Source: Begonia masoniana
Lineage: Eukaryota; Streptophyta; Magnoliopsida; Cucurbitales; Begoniaceae
DNA: 64,000 nucleotides
Assembly: GCA_022432975.1 (NCBI GenBank)
Contig: CM039511.1
Location: forward strand, 23,710,557-23,774,556
Reading direction: 5' to 3'
A program made the translations under genes and the position numbers. A model generated the notes under the pieces. It saw only the letters and a program-made list of their open reading frames with translations. It did not search any database and was not told the origin of the DNA. Positions 34,238 through 46,911 of the stretch are shown piece by piece (position 1 is the first letter of the stretch; every line of letters starts with the position of its first letter).

Positions 34238-35451
34238 TGTAACGCCCCGAATTTATATAAACCCAGTTCGCTACACATACGTCGTACCGAACTATGACTT
34301 TTGAGAAAAAATTAAAATTTCATTCATTGGTCAAGATCTGACCCCCTTAAAACAATAAAACTTGCAGCGGAGATATCATCTTGTAAAAACAATATTTGTT
34401 AAATAATTAGAATATTCAAGACAGCTGGTTGAAAGAGAAAGAGAAAATAGAACACATCGACCGATCACTAAATGATAAAGCTACTAAAGACTTATGCCGA
34501 AGACATCTGTCGATGACGTAAGCCGGATGATTCATTCATCTAACTCATACCGGTCACAAAACGACAAAACTCATTATACACATCTACCGATGACGTAAGC
34601 CGGATGATTCATTCATCTAACTCATATCGGTCACAAAACGACAAAACTCTCAACGAAATCAGCATAGCAACAATTTCGCTATAAACAAGGAAAACTCTAA
34701 CTACCAAAAGAACTTGAGCATTTTACTAAAAATCGTTCAAAACTACTTAAATCCGTGTATTACACCAAAATTTGGTAAAGACCACTTTTAGAGTAACATT
34801 ATCAGAAAAAGTCTCAAATTGTATCCAAAACATCAAAACTACTACTGTCACTAAAACTCTCAACATATTTAAATTGAATCATGGTTCACTAAACCTTCTC
34901 GCCTACTGACACCAGTTAAACCGCCCCATCAGTTGCCAGACCGATACATGATTGCACTCCTTCAACCTGCCTAATTCTCAGCAATCTCAGAGAACACACC
35001 TGCTGTCCCTTCTTCACCTACATCACAAAACTCATCTATTAGCCCAATGCTAAGTAAGTAAAGCAGTAATGAAATGGAATGCCGAAACATAAATTTCTAA
35101 ACATGCAGTTTCTACTTTCTCATCTCGGTTGCATATACATTCGTTTCTGATCTGATCCCCCGGTGAAATTGAGAGTTGGATCACTTCTCCCAAAGTCATA
35201 CATCCTCTCTCTCGATTAAGGGGCGGATTAGTTCCCTTAACAACTGTTCAGATCCCCCTGTGAAATTGGGAGTTGGATCACTTCTCCCAAAGTATAAATC
35301 CCTTCATAAATTAAGGGGCGGATTAGTTCCCTTAATAGCTTATCTGTTACAGTCTGTTCATTCTTTATCACGCCATTTCATGTAAATTCATTTTCGCATA
35401 CTTTTCAAATTATGATGCATGACATACAAATACATTCAAGCAACACATAAC

Positions 35452-36964
35452 TGTAGGATCGGAATTGTCTAAGAGGGGGGTGAATTAGACTTTTTAATTT
35501 TTAATTGCGATTCAACCTAATTTCTCTTCTTGATTAAACTTAGATTTAACACAAGTAATCAAATAATATAAAGAGAGAGAAAGAGAAATTCGACACTAGT
35601 ATTTTTACGTGGTTCGGCCAAACTGCCTACGTCCACTCTCCAAGGCTCCCCCTTGAAGATTTCTTACTTCTCCTCAACTAGAAAATCTGATCGAACTTAC
35701 GGGCTTCGATCCACAGCCTTTCACAATCCTGGATTGAACTTTGCGGGAGTCAATCCACTACCTTACAGGATTTTCAGGTTTGAATGATAGATTACAATAA
35801 TCTACAAACTCTCAAAACAGAATCTCAAGTTTTGGAGTAGAGAGATGTAGATTGAGTATACAGAGTATGATTTTCACGTTAGCGCTCAGAAAATCAAATT
35901 CGCAAAAGTTAGTGTTCGAGCCTTTTCTTCTGCTTATATACTCTGTATAAAATTGCTTCAGAGAATTGAATGCTTCTTTCTTCAAATGTTAAAATGTTAC
36001 CGTTGGGAAGCATCCGTACTGAAGCAGCTATCCGTTGCTTCTGAAAATGTTGTTCGTCGTCGCCATTAAAGGTCTGGAGTTAATGCTGAAAACGACGTCA
36101 CTGTAGCTTCGCGGCTAGCTTTGAATTCTGACGGAAGTTCACCGGCAGATGCAACTTATGAAGCAGAGACACGTCATCGGTGGATGCAGCTTTGAATGCC
36201 ATCGACAGATGTATCCTTAAATTCCATCGGCAGATGCATCCTTAAATTTCATCGGCAGATGCATCCTTAAATTTTATCGGCAGGTGCATGCTTTAGTTAG
36301 CATCTCCTTCTGTCGTTTAGTCAATCGGCAGGAGCTGCTTCAAACATCATCGGCAGATGTGTCTTCAACTATCATCGGCAGATGTGTTTTCAAATATCAT
36401 CGGCAGATGTGGCTTCAAACACCATCGGCAGATGAAACAGATAAGCGCTTGACACGTCATCGGCAGATGTCTTCATGACGCTATTGGCAGATGACTTAAA
36501 AACTCTATCGGCAGATGACTTCAAAACGCTATCGGCAGAAAAAACATATAAGCAGTGACCACGTCATCAGTAGATGCTCGCTTAGAGCTTCACGGGCAGA
36601 TGAGACTTGTAAATGTTATCGGCATATGCACCTCAACACGTCATGAACCGGCATCGGCAGGAGTAGCTTCAACAGCTATCGACAAATGCACCTTGACATG
36701 ACATCGGCAGATGTCTTCAAAAACGCTATCGGCAGATGCATCATTTCTTTGTCGTGTAGCGATCGGTATATGCAAGCCTGTTTTGCTATTTAATTCTGTA
36801 TACTCAAACCGATTTATTAGACAACTAAAATACCATTTTCAAGGGTATTTCCAAATAAACTCATATTCATTATTCTCTTTAAATACACATAATCAAATTG
36901 TACACTAATTATACAAATACATAATCAAAAACAAATTATGACTTAAACAATCTATAAGTCAACA
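35452..36964 (-). repeat. Sirevirus 3' LTR
   Basis: 1513 bp, + strand TGTAGGATCGG...AGTCAACA. From 36130 to 36760 it contains about twenty ATCGGCAGATG motifs or one-base variants, spaced about 30-40 bp, and one GTCGTTTAG near 36312. A TATATA-type promoter box, in element sense, is at about 35936-35942 (TATATAAGC on the minus strand). Confidence 0.96.
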
Positions 36965-37170
36965 ATCTCCCCCTTTTTGATTATGACAATATAAATTTGA
37001 TTAACTTTGATACTCCCCCATAATTCTAGCCGCTCCCCCATAGTATATGCATTTTATTTAATTAACCATACAGAGCAATTCCAAAATCACAGAGTATATC
37101 CAAAGAATGATATATCCATAGAATATTATCTAGTCAGACTCAATCAAATATAGTATTCTCCCCCATTGTC
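36965..37170 (-). other. Repeated polypurine tracts
   Basis: In element sense, four GGGGGAG sites: AAAAGGGGGAGAT abutting the 3' LTR (36965-36977), and others at about 37014, 37036 and 37161 (each ATGGGGGAG-like). Multiple PPTs are described for Sireviruses. The one at the LTR is probably the functional primer. Confidence 0.8.
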
Positions 37171-37280
37171 ATTATAAAAAAAAATGCATTCAACATCAGA
37201 GTATGTTTAGAAAAAAAATAGTCATTAAAAAGAAACAACAAAAAAAATGTATATAACTAAAAATCACTATTTGAAGAGAT

Positions 37281-39460
37281 CTAAATGACGATTCCAAAAG
37301 GCTCTCTGAACATAAGAGGGCACGTCACGGTGGGGATTGAAAAATGCATCCACCATAGCTTGAAGAAAGGCAAGATCTCGTGGGAGAGGTGATTGATAGA
37401 CCACCATTGCCAAACAAGGAGCAGAGGTGGAGAAGGCTCTCGGGACACCTCCATGTCCAAGCAAGGAGGAGACTCGACAGAAGGACCAGAACACACATCC
37501 ATACATGGTGGAGGAGAAGCTTCCAATGGACAGGCTGGAGGAGAGGAAGATGCAGGAGCAGAGGAAGATGTAGGAATTGTGAACTTGAGCTCAGCCTCAT
37601 GAATATCTAGGGACATGAAGCGCACATCTTCAATAACAGCAGGCCTGGAGAAGGGAAGAAGCAAATCTTCATAGCAAGCCTCGGGAACATTGAGACCAGA
37701 ACTTGATGGTTCGGGTTCAGGGTCAGGTTCAGGTGTCAAAGCGGCAATGGAAGATTGAAGTTTCTCAAGTTCCCTGACAACCATTCGCCTATCACCATCA
37801 ACTTTTGTAGACAGCAGGCCAAGACCTGTATCCAAAGCAATGCCCATGGCCTGATGATTCTTATCAATTTTACTTTGGAGGGTACAGAGGGCAGTGCCAA
37901 GGTTGGTAATAGAGGCTTGCATCTCATTATACTGAGCCTCAGTGAAGGAAAATCTCCTGTGATATGTCAGGGGAGTTGCAGGAGTATTGGAGAGAAGGGG
38001 TTGGACTTGCAGAGCGATTGGAGCAAGTTGAACTGGTGATGGAGGGAGCACCTCTTGCTGATCGGGAAATGGAGGAGCTGAAGGTTCATGGATTGGAGAT
38101 GGAGGAGCTGAAGGTTCATGGTTTGGAGATGGAGGAGCTGAAGATGGTAAAAGAAGTGCAGGTGGAGAGGGAGGTTGAGGAACTGGAGATGGTGGAGCTG
38201 ATGGCTCATGGATTGGAGATGGAGGAGCTGTAGGTGGTTGGACTGGGGATGAAGGAGCTGTAGGTGGTAGAGCTGGAGGACCATGGGTGAGTATCGAAGA
38301 AATTGCTCGCATCACCGGAGAGATTGGAAGGAAAAACAGGCTGAGAAGGTAGTATGAGAGAAGGTGTAGGTGAAAGAGGATGTTCAGGAATAGGTAGAGA
38401 CACAGATGAGGGAGCAGAGGTGGCCTCTGAAATAGGTGCTATGGAGGAAGGAGCAATCCTGCGCCTACGCACTAGAGGAGAAGGTGGGGGGCTTGAATCC
38501 TGAGATTGAGAAATAACACGGTCTGGACTTACTGTTTCATCTCCCCCTTCAGCAGTTGATTCATCTGGCAGGATAAGTTTCCTTTTACCATTTGTTTGAA
38601 TCCCATCCTGTTGAGAGTGGAATAGGAATAAAAATTGGAGGGCAGAAGTCTCACAGGCTCCTCCTCCTCAGGAAGGACAACCTCAAGACGAGCAAATAAC
38701 CGCATGAGAAGCAGATTATACGGTAGAGATGTAGCCCTGGAGGATACAGCTAGAATCATCCTTCGAACAACTATATAGCCAATGTTGAAGGGTGTCTTGA
38801 AATAGATTGCAAACAGAACAAACAGTTCCATTGCGCTCACCTCGTCATAATGTCCACCCTTGGGAACAATATTGAAATCTATCATATGACGAAAAACTCT
38901 GGCTCTAGGGTCAGATGTTTGCCCTTTAACTGATCAGGGAATGAATTGGGGTCCACAACAATTTCCCTTAGAAACTGTAGTCCTTCAGACGTTCCAAAGA
39001 AAGGTAGCTCAGGGCCTGTCACATACTTGTAAGGGCAGTTATCCAAATGAGGAGCTCCCAGAAGGGCATTTATGGACTTAGGAGTAATTTCTATGTGAGT
39101 GTTGTATACGTAGCTCTTAATGGAAGGGTAATCAGAGGTAAAGCTAAGGTTTGCATAAAACATCCTAATCGCTTCCGGGTAGTAGAATGATTCGGTCTCA
39201 AAGAGACCTATTAACCCGAGTTCCGTCAAGGGTTCAATAAAGTCCATTCCAGCTAACTCTTCAAAAGAAATACCCTTACTAGGAATTAACGATTTGAACT
39301 GATAGTCATTGTGGTACTTTACCTCAGCAGCTTGAGTAAGAAAGTAGAAGGTTGGCCACTCCGTTCCACGAGGAATCTCTCGGGAAGGATGATCAGAAAC
39401 TTTGGCCTTTTTCTTGGTCGGTTTGGAAACGGCGCGAGATGATTGACCTTGAAATTCCAT
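37281..39460 (-). pseudogene. Sirevirus extra 3' ORF (env-position), broken into frames
   Basis: Read leftward: MEFQGQSSRAVSKPTKKKAK (39460), a domain AGMDFIEPLTELGLIGLF...AIRMFYANLSF...IEITPKSINALLGAP (the plant-transposon accessory domain), and a frame break at 38885 into FNIVPKGGHYDEVSAMELF...RRMILAVSSRAT to 38529. Then comes a frame change, a long proline-rich repeat (PPSP-IHEPSAPPSP type, 38300-38050), a helical, probably coiled-coil stretch (QYNEMQASITNLGTALCTLQSKI, 37920-37750), and an acidic/proline tail. Its position is that of SIRE1 env-like genes, but I see no signal peptide or clear membrane anchor, so an envelope role is not supported. Three or more frame breaks. Confidence 0.75.
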
Positions 39461-39794
39461 TTCTAGAAGAGGATTCGTCAGAGAAGATTTGGTAGGGCAG
39501 GGGTTTACAGAAAGAGTGCGAAAAGTAAAGTGTCTGGGCGAAGAAGAATGAATTTAAAAGAAATAACTCATCGCCAGACGAAGAAGACATACGTGTCGGC
39601 AGATTGAGGAATACATCTTCCGATGGGTTACACGTGTCGGCAGATTGAGCAGTACAGCTTCCGATGGGATAGAAAACACTGCATCTGCCGATAGAGATGT
39701 AACTACCCATGACTAGAGAAATACACAGTATCTACCGGTGCTTCACAACACAGAAACACTCAATTACATAGGATCTAATAACAGAGGAATACCC

Positions 39795-42700
39795 TTAGTT
39801 TTTTTCAACCCGAATGAGTCCTAGCCTGATTCTAATATTATTGAAGGTCTTCTCATCCAAAGGCTTGGTAAATATGTCTGCAAGTTGATCTACAGAATTA
39901 ACAAACTCTAGAGTGATATCTCCTCTTTGAACATGATCTCTAATGAAATGATACCTAACATCAATATGTTTGGTTCTAGAGTGCTGAATAGGATTTTTAG
40001 AAATGTTGATGGCACTGGTGTTATCACACCGAATAGGAATCCTATCATAAAACAGATTATAGTCTTCTAGTGTTTGTTTCATCCATAACATTTGTGCACA
40101 ACAACTGCCTGCAGCAATATATTCACTTTCTGCAGTTGAGAGTGCAACAGAATTCTGTTTCTTATAATACCAAGACACTAGAGATTCTCCTAAGAATTGA
40201 CAAGTGCCACTGGTGCTCTTTCTATCAATTAGACTACCAGCATAGTCAGAATCTGAATAACCTACTAAATCAAAAGATGTGCCCTTCGGATACCATAATC
40301 CTAAATCATGAGTCTCACTTAAATATTTGAAAATTCTTTTGACAGCTGATAAGTGAGATTCCTTAGGGGCAGCCTGGAATCTAGCACACAGACAAACACT
40401 AAAGAGTATATCTGGCCTACTAGCAGTCAGATACAACAGAGAACCAATCATACCACGATATTTCTTGATATCCACACTTATACCATTTTCATCCTTGTCC
40501 AATTTAGTAGTGGTACTCATGGGAGTTTTAGAGGATTTGACAGTTTCTAATCCGAATTTCTTAAGGAGTTCCTTAATGTACTTTTCTTGACAGAAGAAAA
40601 TTCCATCAGGAGACTGATTAATCTGGAATCCTAAGAAGAACTTTAACTCCCCCATCATACTCATTTCAAATTCACTTTGCATGAGGGAAGAAAACTCATT
40701 ACACATGTTGACATTGGTTGATCCAAAAATAATGTCATCGACATATATTTGAACCAGCAGAATGTCCTTATCCTTTTGCCTGGTAAACAGAGTTGAGTCG
40801 GTGTTACCCTTTTTGAAATTCTTTTCCTCAAGGAAATTCCTCAATCTGTCATACCAAGCTCTAGGAGCCTGCTTAAAACCATAAAGAGCTTTCATAAGTC
40901 TATACACATGATTCGGTTTAGCAAAGTCTTCAAATCCTAGGGGCTGCTCTACATAAACTTCTTCCTGAATATAACCATTTAAGAAGGCACTCTTTACATC
41001 CATTTGAAAGAGTGTGAAGTTTTTGTAGCAAGCATAGGCTAAGAGCATCCTAATGGATTCTAATCTAGCCACAGGTGCAAAGGTTTCCTCAAAATCTATT
41101 CATTCTTCTTGATTGTAACCTTTACCAACTAGCCTAGCCTTATTTCTGACCACGATTCCATTTTCATCCAATTTGTTCTTGTAAACCCATTTAGTTCCAA
41201 TAATGGGATGATCCTTAGGCTTTGGAACAAGTTCCCATACCTGGCTCCTTTCAAATTGATTTAGCTCCTCTTGCATAGCTAAAATCCAGTTTTCATCACA
41301 CTCGGCCTCTTCAAACTTCTTAGGTTCTACTTGAGATATAAATGCCACATTGGCACAGAGATTCCTAAGAGAGGATCTAGTCTTAACTCCTAAAGAAGGA
41401 TCACCTAAGACCTCATCTATTGGATGATTTCTGACATATTTCCAATCTCTAGGTAAAGAAGGATTTTCATCCTTGACAGGAATTATATCAAGAGATGTAG
41501 AAGATGGTTCTAAAGATTTTTCTGCTTGAGAGAGATCAGTAGGTTTTTCTAAGGAAAGAGAGTCTAATTGACAATCTACACCATCATCCTCATCCACATT
41601 TATTGTGGGCTGAGGAGACTCATCAAAGTTGACATGAACGGATTCCTCTACAACAAGAGTTCTTCTATTGAAAACTCTGTATGCTTTACTAGTCAAAGAA
41701 TATCCTAGAAAAATTCCAAGATCGGATTTGGAATCGAATTTTCCTAAGTTATCCTTAGTATTAAGAATGAAACATTTGCAACCGAAAGCTCTAAAATACT
41801 TAACAGTAGGAGTCTTGCCATTCCAAAGTTCATAGGGAGTTTTCTCTAGAATAGGTCTTATGGAGACCCGATTAAGCACATAACAGGCTGTCGCTACAGC
41901 TTCAGCCTAGAAATACTTAGGAATGGTATTTTCATTAAGCATAGTCCTAGCAAGTTCTTGAAGGGACCTATTCTTCCTCTCAACAACACCATTTTGCTGA
42001 GGGGTCCTAGGAGAAGAGAAATTGTGCTCAATTCCATATTTGAGACACAGGAGTTCAAATTTCTCATTTTCAAACTCTCCATCATGATCACTACGAATAG
42101 CAACAATGGTGAGCTCCTTTTCATTTTGAACTCTTTTCCTAAAACTAGAAAAGGTGTCAAACGTCTCATCCTTAGACTTCAGAAAATGAACCCAAGTAAA
42201 TCTAGAAAAGTCATCAACAATGACAAAGGCATAGAATTTGCCACCTAGACTAGCAACATTTGAAGGACCGAAGAGGTCCATGTGAAGGAGTTGGAGAGGC
42301 TTAGAAGTGGAGATTGCATTCTTTGATGCAAACGAACTTTTGATCTGCTTGCCCATTTGACAAGCTTCACAGATTTTATCCTTCTCAAAGGATATCTTAG
42401 GAATACCTCTAACTAAATTCTCCTTAGTAATCTTAGCTAAGGTATCCATCCCTACATGTCCTAATCTCCTATGCCAGATCCAAGAGTCAAGAGAAGAGTT
42501 AACAGCAAAGCATTTTTCATCAACATGCTCAGTAATATCCAAGTCAATTATATAGATATTATCTTTTCTATAGCCAGTGAACAGAGATTTGTCATTAGAT
42601 GCATCTTTAATTAAACAAGAGTTTGATTTAAAAATCACTTCATATCCTTTATCACATAACTGGCTAATACTAAGCAGATTATGTTTTAATCCCTCAACTA

Positions 42701-42914
42701 AAAGCACATTTTCAATAGTAGGATTAAAGCTGTTACCTATGTTGCCGATGCCAACAATTTTACCCTTTTGGTTTCCACCAAAAGTAACGCTACCTTTCTT
42801 TTTGTTGACAGCAGCAAACATGGTTGAGTCTCCTGTCATATGCCTCGAACATCCACTGTCGAGGTACCACTGGTTCTTTCCAGGAGAGCACTCAACCTGC
42901 AAAACAGAAATCAA
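39795..42914 (-). pseudogene. Sirevirus pol: protease, integrase, RT, RNase H
   Basis: In element order: protease WYLDSGCSRHMTGD (near 42860); integrase HRRLGHVGMDTL...CEACQMGK zinc site (about 42480-42330), catalytic LHMDLFGP, RSDHDGEF and VVERKNRSLQE; then an in-frame stop after IPKYF (41907-41909). The reading continues AEAVATACYVLNRV to RT, with a second in-frame stop after GYNQEE (41097-41099). RT contains QMDVKSAFLNG and YVDD in VQIYVDDIIFG (about 40740). RNase H has YSDSDYAG and STAESEYIA. It ends DEKTFNNIRIRLGLIRVEKN. Domains are otherwise full length, so the lesions are recent. Confidence 0.93.
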
Positions 42915-43168
42915 TTGGTCTTCTTAGGTACCCAAATCTTTTGGGTCCTAGTGTTAGGTCTGGTTCCCTTGGGAACCCATTGGAATTTACCAGTTGATTT
43001 CATATAGTTTGCTTTTAACGGACATACAAAAGATTTATGTCCAGCTTCATTACATGCATGGCAGACAGAGGGTTTAACAAAGAAGTTTTTAAAGACTTTC
43101 CTTTTATTAGACTTGTCATACCCTAATCCTGTTCTGTCAAAATTTGCTCTCTGACCTGCTATTACCAT
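42911..43168 (-). pseudogene. Sirevirus gag-pol linker with second zinc knuckle
   Basis: An 85-codon segment, VIAGQRANFDRTGLGYDKSN, then CHACNEAGHKSFVC (CCHC knuckle) and KFQWVPKGTRPN. It is out of frame with gag (break near 43165) and with the protease segment (break near 42912) by one base each, though the three pieces are contiguous in related polyproteins. Confidence 0.85.
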
Positions 43169-44487
43169 CTTAAATAATTTGTTGCCTTAGTGAAGTTTAG
43201 AATAATATTATTCAAATCTTCGTTTTTGCTTTCAAGCTTATCAATTTCCTTGATATGTAAGTCTACTTCTTTAGCATGCTTTTCTAATAAATCTGTATTC
43301 TCCTTTTTCAACAGATTGTATTTATTTTTCAGCATGCCAAACTGTTTAACTAAGTCATTAAAAACATCAATTAGTTCACCTTCTTCATTATCACTTTCAC
43401 TGTCACTTAACACACTTGAAGAAGAAGTACTTACCTTATCTTCGTGTGCCATGAAGCACAGATTTGCAACTTCCTCATCTTCTGAAGATGAAGTGTCACC
43501 TTCACTGTCATCCCAAGTGGCCTTCATAGCCTTTTTCTTGAATTTTTTGGGACCTTTAGCTTGTGGACAGTCAGCCTTCATGTGGCCTGGCTTTCCACAT
43601 CCAAAACAGGTAAACTCCTTGTCTTTGGATTGCTTTTCATTCTTGGGAAATCTTCTTCCCTGCAGCTTCTTCCTTCGAAGGAACTTGCTGAATCTCCTAG
43701 TGATAAGAGCAATGTCCTCATCCTCTTCTTCTTCTTCATCCTCAGAGACTTCACATTTACTTGAAGAGGCTTTCATAGCAATATCTTTTCTTTTGGAAGT
43801 CTCTTTTTCCTTAAGGTCTTCTTTCTCGTTTGACCTCATTGTGATCTCATGTGTCATGAGAGATCCAATGAGCTCTTCAAGCTTTAGAGCTTTAAGATCC
43901 TTTGCTTCCTGAATTGCAGTCACCTTTGGCTGCCAGCTTCTTGGAAGACACCTGAGGATCTTCCTGACCTGTTCTTCACTAGAATAAGATTTACCAAGAG
44001 CTTTCAAACCATTAGTAATATTAGTAAATCTTGTAAACATGGAAGAGACAGACTCATCTTTGGGCATAGAAAATAATTCATACTCGTGAATGAGCATATT
44101 CAGTTTGCTCTCCTTTACTTGATTTGTGCCCTCGTGTGTGACCTCTAATAAGTGCCAAATTTCTTGAGCACTTTCACACCCTTGTACCCTATTAAATTCA
44201 TCTCTATTTAAGGCACAGTACAAGGTGTTTACTGCCTTAGCATTAAGGCTTAGATTTCTCTTATCGGACTCAGTTAACTCAGAAGAGTCCTTAGGGATAC
44301 TTTTCCCATCAACAGTTTTCATGGCCTTAAAAGGACCATTTTCTATAATACACCAAGTCTCATAGTCTATGGCTTGAATGAATATTTTCATTCTAGCCTT
44401 CCAATAGACATAGTCACTACCATCAAAGAATGGAGGTCTATTTGTTGCCTGGCCTTCTATTTGTGTGTTGTTAATGTTGAATGCCAT
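43162..44487 (-). CDS. Sirevirus Gag
   Basis: About 441 residues from MAFNINNTQIEGQ (44487; an earlier in-frame ATG lies at 44502). UBN2-type gag core YVYWKARMKIFIQAIDYETW...EIWHLLEVTHEGTNQVKESKLNML; a Lys/Glu-rich stretch; CCHC knuckle CFGCGKPGHMKADC (about 43605-43565); an acidic Ser/Asp/Glu region; and a C-terminal coiled coil (ENTDLLEKHAKEVDLHIKEI). It would form virus-like particles and package element RNA. Gag itself is uninterrupted, but the frame to pol is lost at its end. Confidence 0.92.
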   Translation of the reverse strand: MAFNINNTQIEGQATNRPPFFDGSDYVYWKARMKIFIQAIDYETWCIIENGPFKAMKTVDGKSIPKDSSELTESDKRNLSLNAKAVNTLYCALNRDEFNRVQGCESAQEIWHLLEVTHEGTNQVKESKLNMLIHEYELFSMPKDESVSSMFTRFTNITNGLKALGKSYSSEEQVRKILRCLPRSWQPKVTAIQEAKDLKALKLEELIGSLMTHEITMRSNEKEDLKEKETSKRKDIAMKASSSKCEVSEDEEEEEDEDIALITRRFSKFLRRKKLQGRRFPKNEKQSKDKEFTCFGCGKPGHMKADCPQAKGPKKFKKKAMKATWDDSEGDTSSSEDEEVANLCFMAHEDKVSTSSSSVLSDSESDNEEGELIDVFNDLVKQFGMLKNKYNLLKKENTDLLEKHAKEVDLHIKEIDKLESKNEDLNNIILNFTKATNYLRW

Positions 44488-44536
44488 TGAAAAATATAAC
44501 ACAGAGTGTTTAGACGGAGCTTAGACAATGAATAAC

Positions 44537-44552
44537 CTTGCTCTGATACCAA
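44537..44552 (-). other. Sirevirus primer binding site
   Basis: Minus strand TTGGTATCAGAGCAAGG next to the 5' LTR, complementary to initiator tRNA-Met; the extended form is usual in Sireviruses. Confidence 0.92.
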
Positions 44553-44553
44553 T

Positions 44554-46066
44554 TGTAGGATCGGAATTGTCTAAGAGGGGGGTGAATTAGACTTTTTAAT
44601 TTTTAATTGCAATTCAACCTAATTTCTCTTCTTGATTAAACTTAGATTTAACACAAGTAATCAAATAATATAAAGAGAGAGAAAGAGAAATTCGACACCA
44701 GTATTTTTACGTGGTTCGGCCAAACTGCCTACGTCCACGCTCCAAGGCTCCCCCTTGAAGATTTCTTACTTCTCCTCAACTAGAAAATCTGATCGAACTT
44801 ACGGGCTTCGATCCACAGCCTTTCACAATCCTGGATTGAACTTTGCGGGCGTCAATCCACTGCCTTACAGGATTTTCAGGTTTGAATGATAGATTACAAT
44901 AATATACAAACTCTCAAAACAGAATCTCAAGTTTTGGAGTAGAGAGATGTAGATTGAGTATACAGAGTATGATTTTCACGTTAGCGCTCAGAAAATCAAA
45001 TTCGCAAAAGTTAGTCTTCGAGCCTTTTCTTCTGCTTATATACTCTGTATAAAATTGCTTCAGAGAAGTGAATGCTTCTTTCTTCAAATGTTAAAATGTT
45101 ACCGTTGGGAAGCATCCGTACTGAAGCAGCTATCCGTTGCTTCTGAAAATGTTGTTCGTCGTCGCCATTAAAGGTCTGGAGTTAATGCTGAAAACGACGT
45201 CACTGTAGCTTCGCGGCTAGCTTTGAATTCTGGCAGAAGTTCACCGGCAGATGCAACTTATGAAGCAGAGACACGTCATCGGTGGATGCAGCTTTGAATG
45301 CCATCGGCAGATGTATCCTTAAATTCCATCGGCAGATGCATCCTTAAATTTCATCGGCAGATGCATCCTTAAATTTTATCGGCAGGTGCATGCTTTAGTT
45401 AGCATCTCCTTTTGTCGTTTAGTCAATCGGCAGGAGCTGCTTCAAACATCATCGGCAGATGTGTCTTCAACTATCATCGGCAGATGTGTTTTCAAATATC
45501 ATCGGCAGATGTGGCTTCAAACACCATCGGCAGATGAAACAGATAAGCGCTTGACACGTCATCGGCAGATGTCTTCATGACGCTATTGGCAGATGACTTC
45601 AAAACTCTATCGGCAGATGACTTCAAAACGCTATCGGCAGAAGAAACATATAAGCACTGACCACGTCATCGGTAGATGCTCGCTTAGAGCTTCACGGGCA
45701 GATGAGACTTGTAAATGTTATCAACATATGCACCTCAACACGTCATGAACCGGCATCGGCAGGAGTAGCTTCAACAGCTATCGGCAAATGCACCTTGACA
45801 TGACATCGGCAGATGTCTTCAAAAACGCTATCGGCAGATGCATCATTTCTTTGTCGTGTAGCGATCGGTATATGCAAGCCTGTTTTGCTATTTAATTCTG
45901 TATACTCAAACCGATTTATTAGACAACTAAAATACCATTTTCAAGGGTATTTCCAAATAAACTCATATTCATTATTCTCTTTAAATACACATAATCAAAT
46001 TGTACACTAATTATACAAATACATAATCAAAAACAAATTATGACTTAAACAATCTATAAGTCAACA
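44554..46066 (-). repeat. Sirevirus 5' LTR
   Basis: 1513 bp, same length as the 3' LTR and differing only at scattered bases, so the insertion is young. It carries the same ATCGGCAGATG cluster (45245-45845). Confidence 0.96.
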
Positions 46067-46904
46067 ATAACCCTACTGTTTTGTAATGTATGCCCGAAGG
46101 CACAAGCATACTTCACTTACCTGGCTTCCTGGACAAGCTCGATTGTAAATTACTTCAGGTTTTGCTCAAACCTAAAACCATAGACAGAGCATACATTAAA
46201 CTTTCACTAAACTTCATTCTAAACCATCTAAAAATCTAAGGAAACTAGTTTGGGAGCTCAGTTCATAGTGCATTCCCGATTCACCACAGAACCGAGACTA
46301 ACTCTCACTTACAGCATTTCTCAAAACTCACATTCTTCCGTAAGCAAATCAACAAATGTATACTCTATATCCATCCTAAATCATCAGCAAGAAAAAAGAT
46401 CGAGGAGAAACTCACCTAGACTGGAGAAATCGAAGGGAGAATATCTTAAAACACTCTGCTGAGACGAGAGCTGAAAGAGAAATAGAAAACAGTGGCGGCT
46501 ACTATGCATTAATCACAAATCCTCTTCCCTTAAATAGGTTATCCACTATTAAATTCTCAAATTATAATTTTTCCCTTACCTAGTTATTCATTAACCTAAT
46601 CACTAATTTCTCCCAATTTCAACGCTAAATGTACATCACACATTGGTAAAATAATTCGATTAAAATGGAACCGGGTGTTACAACATCAGTTTGTCGCAGA
46701 TCTATTTTTTGTCCATTTTTTATACTTTAAATTAATTTTAAGGGAAAAGTTCAATTTAGACCCCAACATATGGGGTCAGTGATCATTTGGTACCTAACGT
46801 TTTTTTGTATCCAATCAGACCCTAACGTATAAAACGTTTGCAATTTAAACCCTATCGTCAATTTTTTAGTTAAATTTAACAGATTCCTTTCAAATTTGCC
46901 AAAC

Positions 46905-46911
<7 letters not shown>

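Larger units (their letters stand above)
35452..46066 (-). mobile_element. Sirevirus (Ty1/copia) with extra 3' ORF
   Basis: 10,615 bp, TSD ATAAC (35447-35451, 46067-46071), LTRs both 1513 bp. On the minus strand: 5' LTR 46066-44554, primer site, gag, protease-integrase-RT-RNase H, an additional ORF region between pol and the 3' LTR, repeated polypurine tracts, 3' LTR 36964-35452. Copia domain order (integrase before RT), the TTGGTATCAGAGCAAGG start, AAAGGGGGAGAT before the 3' LTR and the extra 3' ORF are Sirevirus (SIRE/Maximus) features. Two frameshifts and two stops break gag-pol. Confidence 0.95.
34238..46682 (-). mobile_element. Gypsy solo LTR, minus orientation, hosting the Sirevirus
   Basis: On the + strand TGTAACGCCCCG...GGGTGTTACA with TSD ACATC (34233-34237, 46683-46687). 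Its own sequence is 34238-35451 plus 46072-46682, 1825 bp, and it is the reverse complement of the same LTR family as 12634-14527 (e.g. CTTAAGGGGCGGATTAG blocks, CTTACCTGGCTTCC). It is a former gypsy insertion reduced by LTR recombination. Confidence 0.92.

Noticed and set aside
37380..38233. Overlapping + strand ORFs rich in Glu/Arg
   Set aside because: Antisense shadows of the proline-rich and coiled-coil part of the Sirevirus extra ORF.
37281..39460. True envelope gene
   Set aside because: Position fits but no signal peptide, cleavage site or membrane anchor is visible; the N-terminal domain is the plant-transposon accessory type.
43190..43912. 240-codon Ser/Leu-rich + strand ORF
   Set aside because: Antisense shadow of the acidic, Ser-rich part of Sirevirus Gag.
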